Origin: Sinorhizobium shofinae | GTDB taxonomy: Bacteria > Pseudomonadota > Alphaproteobacteria > Rhizobiales > Rhizobiaceae | DNA length: 64,000 nt | Assembly (NCBI GenBank): GCA_001704765.1 | Contig: MBFK01000010.1 | Coordinates: 62,001 to 126,000 of the forward strand | Direction of reading: 5' to 3' | Part shown: piece after piece, positions 28,306 through 37,820 of the stretch | Position numbering within the stretch: the first letter of the stretch is position 1 | Layout: every line of letters begins with the position of its first letter | The notes under the pieces: model-generated | What the model was told of the DNA's origin: nothing | Database searches by the model: none | What the model saw: only the letters and a program-made list of their open reading frames with translations | Made by a program: the position numbers and the translations under genes

Positions 28306-30156
28306 ATGCCAAATTTGTTCGGTTTGGAGGAACCTATTGGTTCCTTAACGCGCAGACTCTGCTCGGCGGCGATCACCCGTAAGGCGCCGCAGGTTCTCGC
28401 TTCCATCGCCTTGGCTTGCTCCCTCGTCACTCCCGGAATGGCGCCGCCGGTCGAGGCCGCCGGCCAGACACGGACCCTGAAGCTCTATTTCATCCATACC
28501 AAGGAGAAGGCGCAGATCACCTTCAAGCGCAACGGTCGCTACGACTCCAAGGGCTTGCAGCAGATCAACCGGTTCCTGCGTGACTGGCGGCGGAACGAGC
28601 CGACCAGGATGGATCCGCGCCTCCTCGACCTCGTCTGGGAGGTATACCAGAAGAGCGGTTCGCGCGATTACATCCACGTCGTCTCAGCCTATCGCTCGCC
28701 CGCCACCAACGGCATGTTGCGGTCCCGTTCGAAGGGCGTCGCCAAGAAGAGCCAGCATATGCTCGGCAAGGCGATGGACTTCTACCTGCCTGACGTGAAG
28801 CTCAAGACGCTGCGCGAGATTGGCATGAAATTCCAGGTCGGCGGCGTCGGCTATTATCCGACCTCCGGCTCGCCCTTCGTGCATATGGACGTCGGCGGCG
28901 TGCGCGCTTGGCCGCGCATGACCCGCAACGAGCTCGCGCGGCTCTTCCCCGATGGCAAGACCATGCATATCCCGGCCGACGGCCGGCCTCTGCCGGGCTA
29001 CGAGCAGGCGGTTGCCGATTACAAGCGGCGCGTCGGCGCGTCGGCGATCGAAGTCGCCGGCGGTGGCGCGAAGGGACCGGGCGACGTTGGCGGCGGCAAG
29101 CGTCGCAACCTCTTCGCCGCGCTCTTCGGCGGCGGCGGGGACGAGGACGAAGAACCGACGGCGATCGCCGCCGGCGCAGGCGAGGGCGGCGGCGAGGAAG
29201 CTCCGGCCAAGGTCCAGACCGCCTCGGCGCCGGCAGATCAGGAGGCGCTGCCCGGTGTCGCGGGTTCGGTCGCCGGTGCTCCGGCGGAAGAACAGCAGAA
29301 TATCAATGCGCCCGTACCCGCCGTGCGTCCGGCCTTCAAGAATGCACCGGCTGAAGGCGGCGTAGCGGTCGCGCTTGTTGCACCGGAAAAGAACAGTGCC
29401 CAGGAGGCCCTGGCGGCCGCCATGCCGCAGACGGCGGAAACGCCATCGGAGTATGCGGATCTCAGCACGCTGAAGGTGCCGGTTCCGCAGATGCTCGAGC
29501 GGCGTGACATGAACGCGCTGGTGGCCGGCGAGACGCTCGTGGCCTCTGCCGAAGGCCAGACGTCTGAACTCGGCTTCGTGCCGGTGCCGGGGATGCGTCC
29601 GGCCGGGGAAGCGGCGCTCGCCGCCGTCGCCGAGGCCAATGTCACCGTCCCGCTCGTTCAGGAGCGCCCGGTTGTAGCAGCATCCGTTGCCGAGCCGGTT
29701 GACATGGCCCGGCCGGCCGAGACGCGCGTCGCGCTCGCGGCACCGACCGTCGACGAGCATCCTGAGCCGGCGATCCAGGTGGCCGCCTACGCGCCGCAGC
29801 GCGACAACACTTCGCGCGCCGCTATCTTCGACAGCGCCTTCGACACCCAGGCGGACATGCCTGCGAAGGGCGCCCGTCCGAAGAGGCAGGATGCGGAAGC
29901 GGCAAGTCGCTCCTCCGTCCGGACGGAGCCGAAGCTGACGAAGAAGATCATCTCCGAATGGGCGCTCTCGACCGGTCGCGTCGCCACGCTGTCTAAACCC
30001 GTCAAGGCACCGCGTTTCGTCAGCAGCTCACTGAGGGCCGCGCCGACGACCGTCTATGCGGCCGGCTTCAACAGCAATGCCGGCTCCGTCGATACGGCTC
30101 GCTTCAGCGGCAACGCCGTGAACTTCATGGAAGTGAAGAAGTTCAGTACCAATTGA
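28306..30156 (+). CDS. DUF882 (peptidase M15-like) exported protein with long low-complexity tail
   Basis: A 616-residue envelope protein. A signal or anchor segment (about 28-52, ending VEAAG) precedes a DUF882/M15 domain (about 55-205) related to zinc D,D- or L,D-carboxypeptidases. The metal-binding set is present: H151 and D158 in SQHMLGKAMDF and H193 in PFVHMDVG. The remaining 400 residues are rich in Ala, Pro, Glu and Val with no fold I recognise. Likely acts on peptidoglycan stems, but the tail is unusual. A strong terminator follows. The upstream gap (28126-28305) holds AT-rich promoter-like sequence. Confidence 0.82.
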   Translation: MPNLFGLEEPIGSLTRRLCSAAITRKAPQVLASIALACSLVTPGMAPPVEAAGQTRTLKLYFIHTKEKAQITFKRNGRYDSKGLQQINRFLRDWRRNEPTRMDPRLLDLVWEVYQKSGSRDYIHVVSAYRSPATNGMLRSRSKGVAKKSQHMLGKAMDFYLPDVKLKTLREIGMKFQVGGVGYYPTSGSPFVHMDVGGVRAWPRMTRNELARLFPDGKTMHIPADGRPLPGYEQAVADYKRRVGASAIEVAGGGAKGPGDVGGGKRRNLFAALFGGGGDEDEEPTAIAAGAGEGGGEEAPAKVQTASAPADQEALPGVAGSVAGAPAEEQQNINAPVPAVRPAFKNAPAEGGVAVALVAPEKNSAQEALAAAMPQTAETPSEYADLSTLKVPVPQMLERRDMNALVAGETLVASAEGQTSELGFVPVPGMRPAGEAALAAVAEANVTVPLVQERPVVAASVAEPVDMARPAETRVALAAPTVDEHPEPAIQVAAYAPQRDNTSRAAIFDSAFDTQADMPAKGARPKRQDAEAASRSSVRTEPKLTKKIISEWALSTGRVATLSKPVKAPRFVSSSLRAAPTTVYAAGFNSNAGSVDTARFSGNAVNFMEVKKFSTN

Positions 30157-30179
30157 ACTCGTCTGCCAGACACGAAAGA

Positions 30180-30203
30180 GCCCGCCAGACCGGCGGGCTT
30201 TTT
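30180..30203. terminator. Bidirectional terminator between the DUF882 gene and gapR-like gene
   Basis: Perfect stem GCCCGCC / GGCGGGC with a 5-nt loop. T-run TTTTT on the plus strand; the minus strand reads TCTTT, so it may also serve the convergent gene. Confidence 0.85.
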
Positions 30204-30226
30204 GTTGATGGCCATTTCCAGTCGGA

Positions 30227-30493
30227 TTACGCGGCATCCTCGGCCACCGGGACCATGCCCAGCGCCTGCAGATAGGTGTCGAGGATCGCTTCCTGCTCCA
30301 TGCGCTCGTCCTGGTCCTGCTTGCGGATCGAAATGACCTTGCGCAGGATCTTCGTGTCGAAGCCCATGGACTTGGCTTCGCCATAGACATCCTTGATGTC
30401 GTCCGCGATGGTCTTCTTTTCCTCTTCCAGCCGTTCGATCCGTTCGATGAAAGCGCGAAGCTGGTCGCGTGCGAAGCCTTGAGCATCCGACAT
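30227..30493 (-). CDS. gapR: DUF2312 / GapR family nucleoid-associated protein
   Basis: An 88-residue, highly charged protein that matches the DUF2312 (UPF0335) family: [35 protein letters not shown] and [18 protein letters not shown]. The Caulobacter member GapR is a nucleoid protein that encircles overtwisted DNA ahead of replication forks and stimulates topoisomerases. The N-terminal coiled coil and basic central helix fit that role. It has its own promoter region of about 165 bp and is convergent with the DUF882 gene. The name is by family; direct orthology was not tested. Confidence 0.9.
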   Translation of the reverse strand: MSDAQGFARDQLRAFIERIERLEEEKKTIADDIKDVYGEAKSMGFDTKILRKVISIRKQDQDERMEQEAILDTYLQALGMVPVAEDAA

Positions 30494-30658
30494 GGTCTTC
30501 TCCTATTGGGGATGAATTTCTTGGGTGCTGTGACCTGCCGCGAACGGCCGCCGAGGTCAAGGGCGATTACGCAACACGGGGCTCAATTCTCAGCAAGTCC
30601 GCACCGAGGGGGCGTCGGCAGGGCGGATTTGAGCGCAGCGGCCGGAAGCGCGGGTCGC

Positions 30659-30964
30659 CTACTCCTTTGGCCGGTTGCGCTCGAAGGCCGCCTTCTGTTC
30701 GGCGGATGCGTCGTTCTGGTGACGCGCCCGCCATTCGTCGTAGGGCATCCCGTAGATGATCTCGCGCGATTCTTCCTTGCTCATCTGCGTGCCCGAGGCT
30801 TCGGCGGCCTCGCGATACCAGTTCGAGAGACAGTTGCGGCAAAAGCCGGCGAGGTTCATCAGATCGATGTTCTGGACGTCGCTGCGTGTGCGCAGATGCT
30901 CGACCAGCCGGCGGAACGCGGCGGCCTCGAACTGGGTGCACTGATCCTTGCTGAACTTGGTCAT
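30659..30964 (-). CDS. DUF1244 family small protein
   Basis: A 101-residue cytoplasmic protein of the DUF1244 family. Recognisable are AAAFRRLVEHLRTRSDVQNIDLMNLAGFCRNCL in pieces around 12-45 and the motif YGMPYDEWRARHQ near 70-82. The two cysteines in FCRNCL could bind metal. Function is unknown. It lies between the gapR-like gene (165 bp) and the mosaic repeat at 30993-31094, on the minus strand, ending with a Lys/Glu-rich tail. Confidence 0.85.
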   Translation of the reverse strand: MTKFSKDQCTQFEAAAFRRLVEHLRTRSDVQNIDLMNLAGFCRNCLSNWYREAAEASGTQMSKEESREIIYGMPYDEWRARHQNDASAEQKAAFERNRPKE

Positions 30965-30992
30965 GGGATATGTCTCCTGTCGTCAGCCGTCA

Positions 30993-31094
30993 TAAAGCGC
31001 GTTTTCCTGACGGGTAAACGCGACGCGCTTTATTTCCTTGTTTTTATGCATGTCGCTATCCCAAAACCGTTGCGCACTTTTGGGCGACATGCAT
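30993..31094. repeat. Two-palindrome mosaic intergenic repeat
   Basis: Two adjacent palindromes: TAAAGCGCG / CGCGCTTTA (30993-31032, with nested GCGTTT / AAACGC) and ATGCATGTCG / CGACATGCAT (31046-31094, with nested CCCAAAA / TTTTGGG). The second abuts the stop codon of the next gene. The design, palindromes of two kinds side by side in an intergenic gap, matches the rhizobial mosaic elements (RIME/ABC type). Both could fold as strong RNA hairpins and act as terminators. Confidence 0.65.
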
Positions 31095-31879
31095 TAGGCA
31101 CCCGTGCGCGAAGGGTGGCGCTGATAGGCGTGAAGCGCCGGCATGTCATTGAGCTCCGCGAGGATCGGCGCCAGCCGCTCGGCCCAGGCGGCAACGCCTG
31201 CAGCGTCGGAGATCAGGTCCTGCCGCACCTCGATCAACGCATGGGCAATGCCCGGCATCATGCAGTGGCGGTACATGGTATCGCCCCTTAGCGCGCCGTC
31301 ATAGGGCTCGTTGTTGCCGACGATGATGTCGCCGGCCGCCTCGAGCCCTTCGATCAATGGGAAGACGGCGCGCGGGTCGTTGTCCCAGAGCACCGCCGCG
31401 TGCCAGGGGCGCACGACCCCCTTCCAGGCGGGCGTGAAGGAATGCAGCGAGATCACCAGCGGCGCCATTCGGCCGGCGGCAGCGGCCTCGGCGATGGTTT
31501 GCGACACTGCCTGGTGGTAGGGACGGTGGAAGCGGTTCAGGCGGTTCTGCCATTCTTCGTCGGTGATCGGATGGTTGCCCGGGACGATCGCGCCATCCGA
31601 GATTTTCATGACCAGCGTCGGGTCGTCCTCGCCGCGGTTGGGGTCGATCAGCAGGCGTGAGAAGCAGCCGAGGACCGCCGGCGCGTCGAGTGCCGCAGAC
31701 AATTGCCGCACCAAGGGTTCGATGCCGATGTCGTAGGCGATGTGGCGCTCGAAGGCGCTATCGGCAAGACCGAGCCGCCCATATTCCGGAGGAAGCCGGT
31801 TCATGGCGTGGTCGGCAAGAAGGACGAGGCCCTTTTCCGGTTTGCCGTTGATGATCTCGTAGGGGGAGTAGTGCCGCAT
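31094..31879 (-). CDS. N-formylglutamate amidohydrolase family protein
   Basis: A 261-residue cytoplasmic enzyme of the N-formylglutamate amidohydrolase family (HutG-like), which releases formate from N-formylglutamate in histidine degradation or related amides. Motifs include LLADHAMNRLP near the N-terminus, DIGIEPLVRQLSAAL, RLLIDPNR, VISLHSFTPAW and EVRQDLI. I chose ATG 31879 with AGGA five nt before it. No other hut genes are nearby, so the true substrate may differ. The stop codon touches the repeat at 30993-31094. Confidence 0.88.
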   Translation of the reverse strand: MRHYSPYEIINGKPEKGLVLLADHAMNRLPPEYGRLGLADSAFERHIAYDIGIEPLVRQLSAALDAPAVLGCFSRLLIDPNRGEDDPTLVMKISDGAIVPGNHPITDEEWQNRLNRFHRPYHQAVSQTIAEAAAAGRMAPLVISLHSFTPAWKGVVRPWHAAVLWDNDPRAVFPLIEGLEAAGDIIVGNNEPYDGALRGDTMYRHCMMPGIAHALIEVRQDLISDAAGVAAWAERLAPILAELNDMPALHAYQRHPSRTGA

Positions 31880-32072
31880 TCCGATCCTGTGTCGCTCTCC
31901 AACGTTCCGCACCTGATCGCACGCAAAAATGCGCATCGCAATAAAAAGGCGTGAGTTCAGCGTCTTCTGTCACAGGAATGGCGAATATAATCGATTAGAG
32001 TTGCGTTGACTTTCCGGGCTGGCCGTCGCAAGAAAGTGCCACGCAATTTAAAACGGAGTTCCGCAGGAAGCC

Positions 32073-32549
32073 GTGTCTAGATATCCTTTTTCCAAAGCGA
32101 AGCCGGGGTCGACGACGTTAGGAGCTATCCTACTGTATTCCTTGGTAGTTTCCGGTGCATTTCTCTTTTCTGGCGAGGCTCGGGCCGACTTTCGCGTTTG
32201 CAACGGGACGCAGCAGTTGGTCGGCGTGGCGATCGGCTATCGCGCCAAGGACGGCTGGGTCACGGAGGGCTGGTGGCAGGTGCCGGCAACGACCTGCGCG
32301 ACGCTGATCGAGGGCGAACTCGAGTCCCGCTACTACTATCTCTATGCGGAAGACGCGGCCAAGGGCGGCCGCTGGACCGGCGACATCAACATGTGCGTCG
32401 CCGAAAACGAGTTCAAGATCGTCGGCGTGCAGGACTGCTATGCGCGCGGCTTCCAGCGCATGGGATTCAAGGAATATGACACGGGGCGGCAGGGGAGCTG
32501 GATGGTTCAGCTTTCCGATACGCCCGGCACGCAGGAAAGCCAGAATTGA
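32073..32549 (+). CDS. DUF1036 exported protein
   Basis: A 158-residue protein with a signal peptide (hydrophobic about 17-36, ending ARA). The mature domain is DUF1036: FRVCNGTQQLVGVAIGYR, GWWQVPATTC, YYYLYAEDA and a conserved CVAENEFKIVG. Four cysteines may form disulphides. Function is unknown. The start is GTG 32073 with AGGAAG just upstream. Its stop TGA overlaps the pyruvate kinase ATG (TGATG), so the two are coupled, which is a common alphaproteobacterial order. Confidence 0.85.
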   Translation: MSRYPFSKAKPGSTTLGAILLYSLVVSGAFLFSGEARADFRVCNGTQQLVGVAIGYRAKDGWVTEGWWQVPATTCATLIEGELESRYYYLYAEDAAKGGRWTGDINMCVAENEFKIVGVQDCYARGFQRMGFKEYDTGRQGSWMVQLSDTPGTQESQN

Positions 32550-33988
32550 TGAGACGGAACAGAAAAGTCAAAATCCTCGCCACGCTCGGGCCGGCATCGT
32601 CCGAGGAGCAGATGATCCAGAAGCTGCACGAGGTGGGGGCCGATCTATTCCGCATCAATATGAGCCATGCGAACCATGAGGTCATGCGCATGCTCATTGA
32701 GCGGATTCGCAATGTCGAAGCGCGGTGCGGCCGGCCGATCGGCATCCTTGCCGACCTGCAGGGGCCGAAGCTGCGCGTTGGCAAGTTCGCCGAAGGCAAG
32801 GTCGACCTAAAGATCGGCCAGACTTTTACGCTCGACAACAAGGACGTGCCCGGCGACAACACGCGCGTCTATCTCCCGCATCCGGAAATTCTCGAGGCGG
32901 TGAAGCCCGGCGATCGCTTGCTGATCGACGATGGCAAGCTGCATCTGCGGGCCGAAAAGACCGACGGCAAGAGCATCGTCACCACCGTCGTTTCCGGAAC
33001 CAGAATATCGGACCGCAAGGGCGTCAGCCTGCCCGATACCCTGCTCGGCGTAGGCGCACTGACCGACAAGGACCGGGCTGATCTCGACGCCGTGCTCGCC
33101 ACCGGCCAGGTCGACTGGGTGGCGCTCTCCTTCATCCAGCGCCCGGAGGACCTTGCCGAGGTCCGCAAGATCGCCCGCGGTCGCGTCGGGATTATGTCGA
33201 AAATCGAAAAGCCGCAGGCGATCGAACGCATCGACGAGATCATCGAGCTTTCGGACGCGCTGATGGTGGCGCGCGGCGATCTTGGCGTGGAGATGCCGCT
33301 CGAATCCGTCCCCGGCCTGCAGAAGCAGCTGACGCGCGCCTGTCGCCGTGCCGGCAAGCCCGTCGTCGTCGCGACGCAGATGCTCGAATCGATGATCTCC
33401 TCGCCGGTGCCGACACGCGCCGAGGTCTCGGACGTCGCCACCGCCGTGTTCGAAGGTGCCGATGCGGTCATGCTTTCGGCCGAATCTGCCTCCGGCGACT
33501 ACCCCGTCGAAGCGGTCGCAACCATGACCTCGATCGCCAGCAACGTCGAACGCGATCCGCACTATTCGGGCATCATCTACGCCCAGCGCACGCCGCCGGA
33601 GGCAACCGGCGCCGACGCCATCTCCCTTGCGGCCCACCAGATCGCCGAAACGCTCAACCTGGCGGCGATCGTCACCTACACGTCGTCCGGTGCCACCGGC
33701 CTGCGCGCAGCGCGCGAGCGCCCGCAGGTGCCGGTCATCGCCCTCTCGCCGATCGTCCAGACGGCCCGTCGTCTCTCGGTCGTGTGGGGCCTGCATTGCG
33801 TCGTCACGGAGGATGCGACAGACCTCGACGATATGGTCAATCGGGCCTGCCGCATCGCCGTTACAGAAGGCTTCGGCAAGCCTGGCGATCGCATCATCAT
33901 CTCCGCCGGCGTGCCGCTCGGGACGCCCGGCGCCACCAACATGCTGCGCATTGCCTATATCGGTTCGGACGGACTTACCGGCGTATAA
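32549..33988 (+). CDS. pyk: Pyruvate kinase
   Basis: Converts phosphoenolpyruvate and ADP to pyruvate and ATP, the last step of glycolysis. The 479-residue protein has the N-terminal KILATLGPASS, the substrate and metal motif MSKIEKPQAIERIDEII, then VARGDLGVEMP, the catalytic-loop ATQMLESMISSPVPTRAE and the C-terminal domain ending GTPGATNMLRI. Translation starts at ATG 32549, inside the DUF1036 stop (TGATG). The 3' end overlaps the convergent hydrolase gene by 14 bp. A single pyruvate kinase in this window; allosteric class cannot be read. Confidence 0.96.
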   Translation: MRRNRKVKILATLGPASSEEQMIQKLHEVGADLFRINMSHANHEVMRMLIERIRNVEARCGRPIGILADLQGPKLRVGKFAEGKVDLKIGQTFTLDNKDVPGDNTRVYLPHPEILEAVKPGDRLLIDDGKLHLRAEKTDGKSIVTTVVSGTRISDRKGVSLPDTLLGVGALTDKDRADLDAVLATGQVDWVALSFIQRPEDLAEVRKIARGRVGIMSKIEKPQAIERIDEIIELSDALMVARGDLGVEMPLESVPGLQKQLTRACRRAGKPVVVATQMLESMISSPVPTRAEVSDVATAVFEGADAVMLSAESASGDYPVEAVATMTSIASNVERDPHYSGIIYAQRTPPEATGADAISLAAHQIAETLNLAAIVTYTSSGATGLRAARERPQVPVIALSPIVQTARRLSVVWGLHCVVTEDATDLDDMVNRACRIAVTEGFGKPGDRIIISAGVPLGTPGATNMLRIAYIGSDGLTGV

Positions 33989-35000
33989 GAGAGGTCTCTG
34001 TCGGACCCTTGGCCGTCAGGCGGGCTTCAGCCCGCCTTGCGATCTTTTGGAGATCGCGCGGCTTGCCGGAGACCTTCTCGATCGCGGCGACGACGAGGTC
34101 GGTCACGACGTAATCGGGCTTGTGGCCCAGATTGCTGATCCAAAGCAGCTCCGATCCCTTGATGGATGTCGCAAGCCCGCGTGAATGGATATCGGCGAGA
34201 ACGATCCCGTCCTGGTCGCCGGTGATGATGACCGTCGGCGCGGAGATCTCCCCATAGCGCGGTGACACTCGCATGACGTAAGCGTGCAGATTGGCAACGT
34301 CGACGGCATTGTGGAGAAAGGTGGCTGGTCTCAGAACGAGGTGTGGCGCCGTATTGGCAACGTAATCTTTCGGACGCGGATTGGGCCAGAATATCGTCTG
34401 CGTGACCCGGTCGATGCGCCTCAACCCGAGCGGAATGACGGCGGTGTTGGCGAAAAGCCAGCCGATAAAGGGCAGTGTCGCGAACGTGATATGCCAGTCG
34501 ACGCCTCCCGGCCAGGGATGCGTCGCCGGCGCGAGCAGGACGACGCCTGCAGTTCTTTCCGGATGGTGAAGTGCGAGGCTGGCGGCGATCGCTGCTCCGA
34601 AGGAATGGCCGACGATGATTGCCCGAGAGATGCCGCGCTTGTCCATAAGACGGACAATGGCGTCCGCTTGGCCGTCCGGCCGAGCATTGCCCGGCCCGCC
34701 GCGCTCCGAATAGCCGTGACCCGGCCGATCGACGAAGAGCATTTCGGCACGGCCATCGAGCGCCGGCAGAAAGGCGTGCAATTGGTCGAGAAGATTGCCG
34801 CCGGCACCATGAATGAAGACGACGGGAGGTAAATCCGCCGTCCCATTGGGCCGGATATGGACAGAGTTCATCTGAAAACCGCCGACGTCGATCAGTTCGC
34901 CGCTGTTCGGGAATCGCGTTGCGATCCTGTGCGCCTGCCAACGGCTGTGGGCGAATGCTGCAACGATGAGGGTAGCGAGGATCAGAAGAGCCAGGAACAT
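33975..35000 (-). CDS. Alpha/beta hydrolase, membrane-anchored
   Basis: A 341-residue protein with an N-terminal hydrophobic segment (2-17) that should anchor it or act as a signal. The alpha/beta hydrolase core has the oxyanion-hole HGAGG (64-68), the nucleophile elbow GHSFG with Ser133, and later TGDQDGIV (Asp) and NLGHKPDY (His), completing the triad. Substrate is unknown. It overlaps the pyruvate kinase 3' end by 14 bp, convergently. Upstream, 54 bp away, is a TPR gene on the same strand, which may be co-transcribed. Confidence 0.85.
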   Translation of the reverse strand: MFLALLILATLIVAAFAHSRWQAHRIATRFPNSGELIDVGGFQMNSVHIRPNGTADLPPVVFIHGAGGNLLDQLHAFLPALDGRAEMLFVDRPGHGYSERGGPGNARPDGQADAIVRLMDKRGISRAIIVGHSFGAAIAASLALHHPERTAGVVLLAPATHPWPGGVDWHITFATLPFIGWLFANTAVIPLGLRRIDRVTQTIFWPNPRPKDYVANTAPHLVLRPATFLHNAVDVANLHAYVMRVSPRYGEISAPTVIITGDQDGIVLADIHSRGLATSIKGSELLWISNLGHKPDYVVTDLVVAAIEKVSGKPRDLQKIARRAEARLTAKGPTETSLIRR

Positions 35001-35054
35001 GCGTCGATCATATCAAGCAAGCGGCTGCGATCGGTCACCGGGCGTCGCCGCTCG

Positions 35055-35654
35055 TCACGTACGGTTGCCAGCGAGCTTTTCGGCGAGTTCCCCGAACTGC
35101 TCCTGGGCCTTGCGGTCGGAGGGATAGATATCGAGGAATTGCTGCCATGCCCGCATCGCCAACTCATTCTTGCCGGCCGCCTCCAGCATGGTCGCCATGC
35201 CGGCGATCGCGCCGAAATGCCGGGGTTCGATCGCAAGTACGCGGTTTATATCGGACATCGACTTGCGGTAATTGCCCATCTGGTAATGCAGCGTAGCGCG
35301 GCGGTTCCAGCCTTCGACGTAGTTGGGGGCGAGCGCGATGACCTGGTCGAGAATATCGAGCGCCACCGGCTTTTTGTCGTCGGCGATTGCCTTGTCAGCC
35401 GATTGCATCAGAAGGTTCACCGTGGCGCTGCCGGAATCCTGCCACTCAAGGCGAATGCGGTCGGCAAGTTCCCGTGCCTTGTTTTCGTCGCGCTCCTTCT
35501 TGAGGTCTAGGAACAGAGCGTCGAGACGTTGCTTGGGTGTCGCGAGACTTGCCGCCTCCGGCTGAGGTGCGGGTTCGGCCGCCCGTGACAGGCTGCCGGG
35601 TGCCGAGACGATCAGGGCCAGAATCAAAGTCGAAAAAAAGCGCATGGCGGACAT
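35055..35654 (-). CDS. Exported tetratricopeptide-repeat protein
   Basis: A 199-residue protein with a signal peptide (1-25, SRAA end) and about three TPR motifs between 60 and 195 (for example VALDILDQVIALAPNYVEGWNRRA in parts, then YRKSMSDINRVLAIEPRHFGA). It should be a periplasmic scaffold with no enzymatic motif. ATG 35654 is the first start; ATG 35645 is also possible. It shares orientation with the downstream hydrolase, 54 bp away. Confidence 0.82.
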   Translation of the reverse strand: MSAMRFFSTLILALIVSAPGSLSRAAEPAPQPEAASLATPKQRLDALFLDLKKERDENKARELADRIRLEWQDSGSATVNLLMQSADKAIADDKKPVALDILDQVIALAPNYVEGWNRRATLHYQMGNYRKSMSDINRVLAIEPRHFGAIAGMATMLEAAGKNELAMRAWQQFLDIYPSDRKAQEQFGELAEKLAGNRT

Positions 35655-35749
35655 CGTAGCCCGCCATGATACAAGATCAAAATCAAATATGAATGAGGAT
35701 CACCGAAGCGACCGACACTCGGCTGGCGGCAGCAGGCCGCCCGAGGGCA

Positions 35750-35875
35750 TCAGCCCTGACGTGCCTTGAAGCGCGGGTTCTGCTTGTTGATGATGTAGAC
35801 GCGACCCTTGCGGCGAACCAGGCGGTTTTCGCGGTGACGGGTCTTCAGCGACTTGAGCGAATTCTTGATCTTCAT
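35750..35875 (-). CDS. ykgO: 50S ribosomal protein L36, zinc-free form
   Basis: A 41-residue protein too short for most ORF lists: it begins [18 protein letters not shown] and ends NPRFKARQG. It is the B-type L36 (YkgO) that lacks the zinc-binding cysteines of RpmJ. In many bacteria this form is used under zinc limitation; in alphaproteobacteria it is often the only copy. ATG 35875 is preceded by AGGAAAAATG. It lies after the purE-purK unit, on the same strand, separated by a terminator at 35932-35954. Confidence 0.95.
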   Translation of the reverse strand: MKIKNSLKSLKTRHRENRLVRRKGRVYIINKQNPRFKARQG

Positions 35876-35931
35876 TTTTCCTGATCCGCAGGTTTCGGGG
35901 AATGAAAATTCGCCCGGTAATTCCAACAATC

Positions 35932-35954
35932 AAAAGCGCGCCATTCAGCGCGCT
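35932..35954 (-). terminator. purEK terminator
   Basis: Perfect 7-bp stem AGCGCGC / GCGCGCT with a 6-nt loop, then TTTG on the minus strand, about 100 bp after the purK stop. Confidence 0.65.
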
Positions 35955-36052
35955 CTTCAAGTAGGCAGGCACATACCTTGTCGCCCCTATCGTGTCAACC
36001 GCAGGACTACGGGATTTCGACACGTGCGCGCGCAATCCTGTGGCCAACCGGC

Positions 36053-37102
36053 TCAGAGGAGGCGGGTGAAATGACCCATCTTGCGGCCCGGGCGCGCCTC
36101 GGCCTTGCCGTAGAGATGAACGAGCACGTTCGGCTCGGCGAGCAGGTTGGGCAATTCGGTAATCTCGTCGCCGATGAGGTTCTGCATCACGCAGCCTGAG
36201 TGACGCGAAGGGTCACCGAGCGGCAGGCCGGCAATCGCGCGGACATGCTGCTCGAATTGCGAAACGACGCAGGCGGCTTCCGTCCAGTGGCCGGAATTGT
36301 GGACGCGCGGGGCAATCTCGTTGGCGACGACGCTGCCGTCGGCAAGCACGAAAAACTCGACGCCGATCACGCCGATATAGCCGAGCGCCTCGAGAATGGC
36401 GGTCGCAGCCTTGCGAGCAGCCTCCGCGGTCGAGTCGGTGACCGATGCGGGTACACTTGAGGTGTGGAGAATGCCGTTCCGATGCACGTTTTCGGCCGGA
36501 TCGAAGCAGGCAGTGGCGCCGTCAGGGCCGCGCGCGGCGATGATCGAGATCTCTCGCTCGAAAGGCACGAAACTTTCGAGGATCAGCGGCACGTGCCCCA
36601 AGGCGGCGAAGGCGCCGGAAGGATCGTCCCCGGCCGAGCGGAAGACGCGTTGCCCTTTGCCGTCATAGCCGAGGCGGCGGGTTTTCAGCACGCCGGTGCC
36701 GTCGAAGTCGGCAAGCGCCGCTTCGAGATCCGCCTGGCTGTCGACGGCGTGGAAGCGGGCCGTGGCAATGCCGCAGCCATTGATGAATCGCTTCTCGACC
36801 AGCCGGTCCTGCGCGACTTCCAGCGCCTTCGGCGGCGGGAAGACCGGCCGCGCTGCAGCCAGCTGCTCGGCCGCGGCGACGGGGACGTTCTCGAACTCGT
36901 ACGTGATCAGGTCGGAGATCCCGGCGAGCTCATCGAGCGCCTGCGGATCGTCATAGGCTGCGACGATCTGGGCGTTCGCCACCTGGGCGGCGGGACAGTT
37001 GGGCTGGGGCTCGAGAATGACGGTGCGGAAATTCAGCCGGGCAGCCGCCATGGCCAGCATGCGGCCGAGCTGGCCGCCGCCGATGATTCCGATGGTCTTC
37101 AT
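36053..37102 (-). CDS. purK: 5-(carboxyamino)imidazole ribonucleotide synthase
   Basis: ATP-grasp enzyme making N5-CAIR from AIR, ATP and bicarbonate in purine synthesis. The 349-residue protein opens with [17 protein letters not shown], has [14 protein letters not shown] and [15 protein letters not shown], and ends with a C-terminal domain containing [20 protein letters not shown]. Its ATG overlaps the purE stop (ATGA at 37099-37102), so purE and purK are translationally coupled, as in many bacteria. Cytoplasmic. Confidence 0.96.
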   Translation of the reverse strand: MKTIGIIGGGQLGRMLAMAAARLNFRTVILEPQPNCPAAQVANAQIVAAYDDPQALDELAGISDLITYEFENVPVAAAEQLAAARPVFPPPKALEVAQDRLVEKRFINGCGIATARFHAVDSQADLEAALADFDGTGVLKTRRLGYDGKGQRVFRSAGDDPSGAFAALGHVPLILESFVPFEREISIIAARGPDGATACFDPAENVHRNGILHTSSVPASVTDSTAEAARKAATAILEALGYIGVIGVEFFVLADGSVVANEIAPRVHNSGHWTEAACVVSQFEQHVRAIAGLPLGDPSRHSGCVMQNLIGDEITELPNLLAEPNVLVHLYGKAEARPGRKMGHFTRLL

Positions 37103-37599
37103 GCCTGATCTACCGGGTATTCGGCGACCGAAACGGTCTGCTGTTCACGCCAGTCGTCGAGGCGGTCGGCGAGGTCCTCATCGCTCAGCGCAAGGACGGC
37201 GGCGGCAAGCAGGGCGGCGTTGACGGCCCCCGCCTTGCCGATCGCCAGGGTGCCGACCGGAATGCCAGCGGGCATCTGCACGATCGAAAGCAGGCTGTCC
37301 TGGCCGGCGAGCGCCTTCGATTGCACTGGAACCCCGAAAACCGGCAGCGGCGTCATCGAGGCGCACATGCCCGGCAGATGGGCGGCCCCTCCGGCGCCGG
37401 CGATGATCACCTTGAAGCCCTCGTCGCGCGCGCCCTTGGCAAAACGGACCAGCCGGTCGGGCGTGCGATGGGCGGAAACGATGCGGGCCTCGTAGGCGAT
37501 GTCGAGTGCTTCGAGCGTGTCGGCCGCGTTCTTCATCGTCTCCCAGTCCGACTGGCTTCCCATGATGATGGCGACGGGCGGGGTCGTGGTTTCGGTCAC
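37099..37599 (-). CDS. purE: 5-(carboxyamino)imidazole ribonucleotide mutase
   Basis: Class I PurE: rearranges N5-CAIR to CAIR. The 166-residue protein contains [17 protein letters not shown] and the active-site segment [11 protein letters not shown], with the conserved [12 protein letters not shown] loop. It begins at GTG 37599 (there is no nearby upstream ATG). It leads a purE-purK operon with a four-base overlap. 17 bp upstream of its start is the stop of a DUF465 gene. Confidence 0.96.
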   Translation of the reverse strand: MTETTTPPVAIIMGSQSDWETMKNAADTLEALDIAYEARIVSAHRTPDRLVRFAKGARDEGFKVIIAGAGGAAHLPGMCASMTPLPVFGVPVQSKALAGQDSLLSIVQMPAGIPVGTLAIGKAGAVNAALLAAAVLALSDEDLADRLDDWREQQTVSVAEYPVDQA

Positions 37600-37616
37600 G
37601 TCTGTCAGGATCCGTT

Positions 37617-37820
37617 TCAGGCGATGATGTCGGGGATGATCTGGTCTTCGATCTTGCTGATCTTGTCTTTGATGGCCAGCTTCTTCTTTTTCATCCGCTG
37701 GATGCGCAGGGCGTCGCAGCCGGTCTCGATCATGGCATTGATGGCAACGTCGTAGTCTTCATGTTCCTGCCTCAGGCGCGCTATGGTCAGTCTGAGTTCG
37801 GCCTGGTCCTGGTCCGGCAT
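37617..37820 (-). CDS. DUF465 (YdcH family) small protein
   Basis: A 67-residue coiled-coil protein of the DUF465 family ([20 protein letters not shown], then [19 protein letters not shown]). The second half has the family pattern of a Lys-rich turn before an amphipathic helix. Function is unknown; members are small cytosolic dimers. ATG 37820 was chosen; the longer frame is not credible. It is just upstream of purE on the same strand and may be its operon leader. A second family member reads divergently 211 bp away. Confidence 0.85.
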   Translation of the reverse strand: MPDQDQAELRLTIARLRQEHEDYDVAINAMIETGCDALRIQRMKKKKLAIKDKISKIEDQIIPDIIA

